Assembly (NCBI GenBank): GCA_905236465.1
Contig: CAJOQA010000254.1
Coordinates: forward strand, 1 to 6,637
DNA: 6,637 nucleotides
Direction: 5' to 3'
Source of the DNA: an uncultured Treponema sp.
GTDB taxonomy: Bacteria; Spirochaetota; Spirochaetia; Treponematales; Treponemataceae
Shown here: positions 5,882-6,637 of the stretch, piece after piece
Layout of the letters: each line of letters begins with the position of its first letter
Position numbering within the stretch: position 1 is the stretch's first letter
Program-made: the position numbers and the translations under genes
Notes under the pieces: generated by a model
The model's input: only the letters and a program-made list of their open reading frames with translations
What the model was told of the DNA's origin: nothing
The model's database searches: none

Positions 5882-6637
5882 TTGCTAGACTCCCCTAAAA
5901 TTCCTTTAAGAACAATATCAGCAATATTTTTTGAAGGTAAAGTTGAACCACATAGTTTTTTACATGAATTTGAAAGAGCATCCCTGTTTTGTTTGTCAAG
6001 AAGAAGTTCCAAAGTATTTTTTAAGCTTTGAGAATTTACTTCATCCCCAACAAGGGTATAGGCAGCCCCTTTTGATTCAAAATACTTTGCATTGTCCACC
6101 TGATCTCCCCTAGTTCCAGAACCACACAGGGGAACAAGCAACATAGCTTTTGAGCATACAGCACATTCCCACAGGGAGTTTGCACCAGCCCTCGATATGA
6201 TTAAGTCAGCGGCTTGAATTACAGCTGGCATTTCTGAATAAATAAAAGCATAGGGCTTATATGAAGAGTCTGATGAATGTAAAAGTAAGGGATTTTGTTT
6301 TGCGAAAGCCTGACCTGTTTGATGAACTAATACAAAACGCTCTTTTAACCATGCAAGATTTTCCACAATTAAGTTATTAATCTGCATGGCACCACTGCTT
6401 CCACCTAAGACTAAAAGTACCAATTTTTTATTATCTTCTGGAATACTCAAAAAAGATTTACCAGCTGCAGCATTATCAGAATAAAAAATAGGTCTTACAG
6501 GATTACCTGTTACTATACATTTTGCTTGGAGAGAAGGAAAATATTTTTTTGTTTCCTCATAGGAAAGCAGAATATTTTTTGCTCCTTTACTATTTAAACG
6601 GGTAGCCAAACCAGGTGTAAAATCACATTCATGCGTA
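5866..6637 (-). CDS. murG: UDP-N-acetylglucosamine--undecaprenyl-pyrophosphoryl-MurNAc-pentapeptide GlcNAc transferase (MurG), 5'-truncated by the window
   Basis: MurG adds GlcNAc to lipid I to form lipid II at the cytoplasmic face of the membrane, the last intracellular step of peptidoglycan synthesis. The reading frame runs off the window: the codons above position 6609 read THECDFTPG, matching the family 'HExxxxPGxxxR' element, and the TTG at 6607-6609 is an internal Leu. About 256 residues are visible of a usual 355-370. Visible motifs are GNPVR, the glycine loop as GGSSGA (6388-6405; most MurGs have GGSQGA), SRAGANSLWE with the Glu expected to hold the UDP ribose, and GDQVDNAKYFESKGAA. 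This is the GT28 C-terminal domain plus the end of the N-terminal domain. It is the most upstream gene of the operon visible here, and its promoter lies outside the window. Confidence 0.94.
   Translation of the reverse strand, partial: THECDFTPGLATRLNSKGAKNILLSYEETKKYFPSLQAKCIVTGNPVRPIFYSDNAAAGKSFLSIPEDNKKLVLLVLGGSSGAMQINNLIVENLAWLKERFVLVHQTGQAFAKQNPLLLHSSDSSYKPYAFIYSEMPAVIQAADLIISRAGANSLWECAVCSKAMLLVPLCGSGTRGDQVDNAKYFESKGAAYTLVGDEVNSQSLKNTLELLLDKQNRDALSNSCKKLCGSTLPSKNIADIVLKGILGESSKCNYQ

Noticed and set aside
5931..6113. Plus-strand open frame of 60 codons opposite murG
   Set aside because: It is antisense to the MurG C-terminal domain and has no independent support.
6607..6609. TTG as the start codon of murG
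   Set aside because: The frame continues upstream to the window edge with HExxxxPG, a conserved MurG element, so this TTG encodes an internal leucine.

Overview
The window looks like chromosomal core DNA from an AT-rich bacterium, most likely a spirochaete of the genus Treponema. The main reason is gene order on the minus strand. murG, cvpA, holB, a soluble PAS histidine kinase and a sigma-54-type response regulator lie head to tail. As I recall it (unchecked), this is the order of the T. pallidum TP0523-TP0519 block, where the last two genes are annotated atoS and atoC. A plant/cyanobacterial-type glgC beside the block fits a free-living or gut Treponema better than T. pallidum. The genus is an inference and I do not assign a species.

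Layout: positions 1-909 (+) carry the 3' part of glgC, the ADP-glucose pyrophosphorylase of glycogen synthesis. Its 5' end lies outside the window. Positions 910-1066 are a 157-bp convergent intergenic region packed with stem-loops: two perfect 8-bp hairpins with 10-nt loops, one imperfect hairpin and a bidirectional terminator. Everything from 1067 to the window end is on the minus strand. Read 5' to 3', the order is murG (5' end outside the window), cvpA, holB, histidine kinase, NtrC-type regulator and a small J-domain protein. Neighbouring genes overlap by 4, 16 or 17 bp or are separated by 16-17 nt. This is almost certainly one transcription unit with translational coupling.

How the genes fit together: MurG makes lipid II at the inner membrane face, CvpA is a small multi-pass membrane protein, and HolB is the delta' subunit of the DNA polymerase clamp loader. 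The kinase/regulator pair forms a cytoplasmic phosphorelay controlling sigma-54 promoters that are not visible here. The J-domain protein would recruit a DnaK encoded elsewhere.

I found no mobile element, CRISPR array, tRNA, rRNA or clearly new system. The points most worth a second look are a roughly 100-residue insertion in HolB, the stem-loop array after glgC, and the coupling of a C-terminal J-domain protein to the two-component system.
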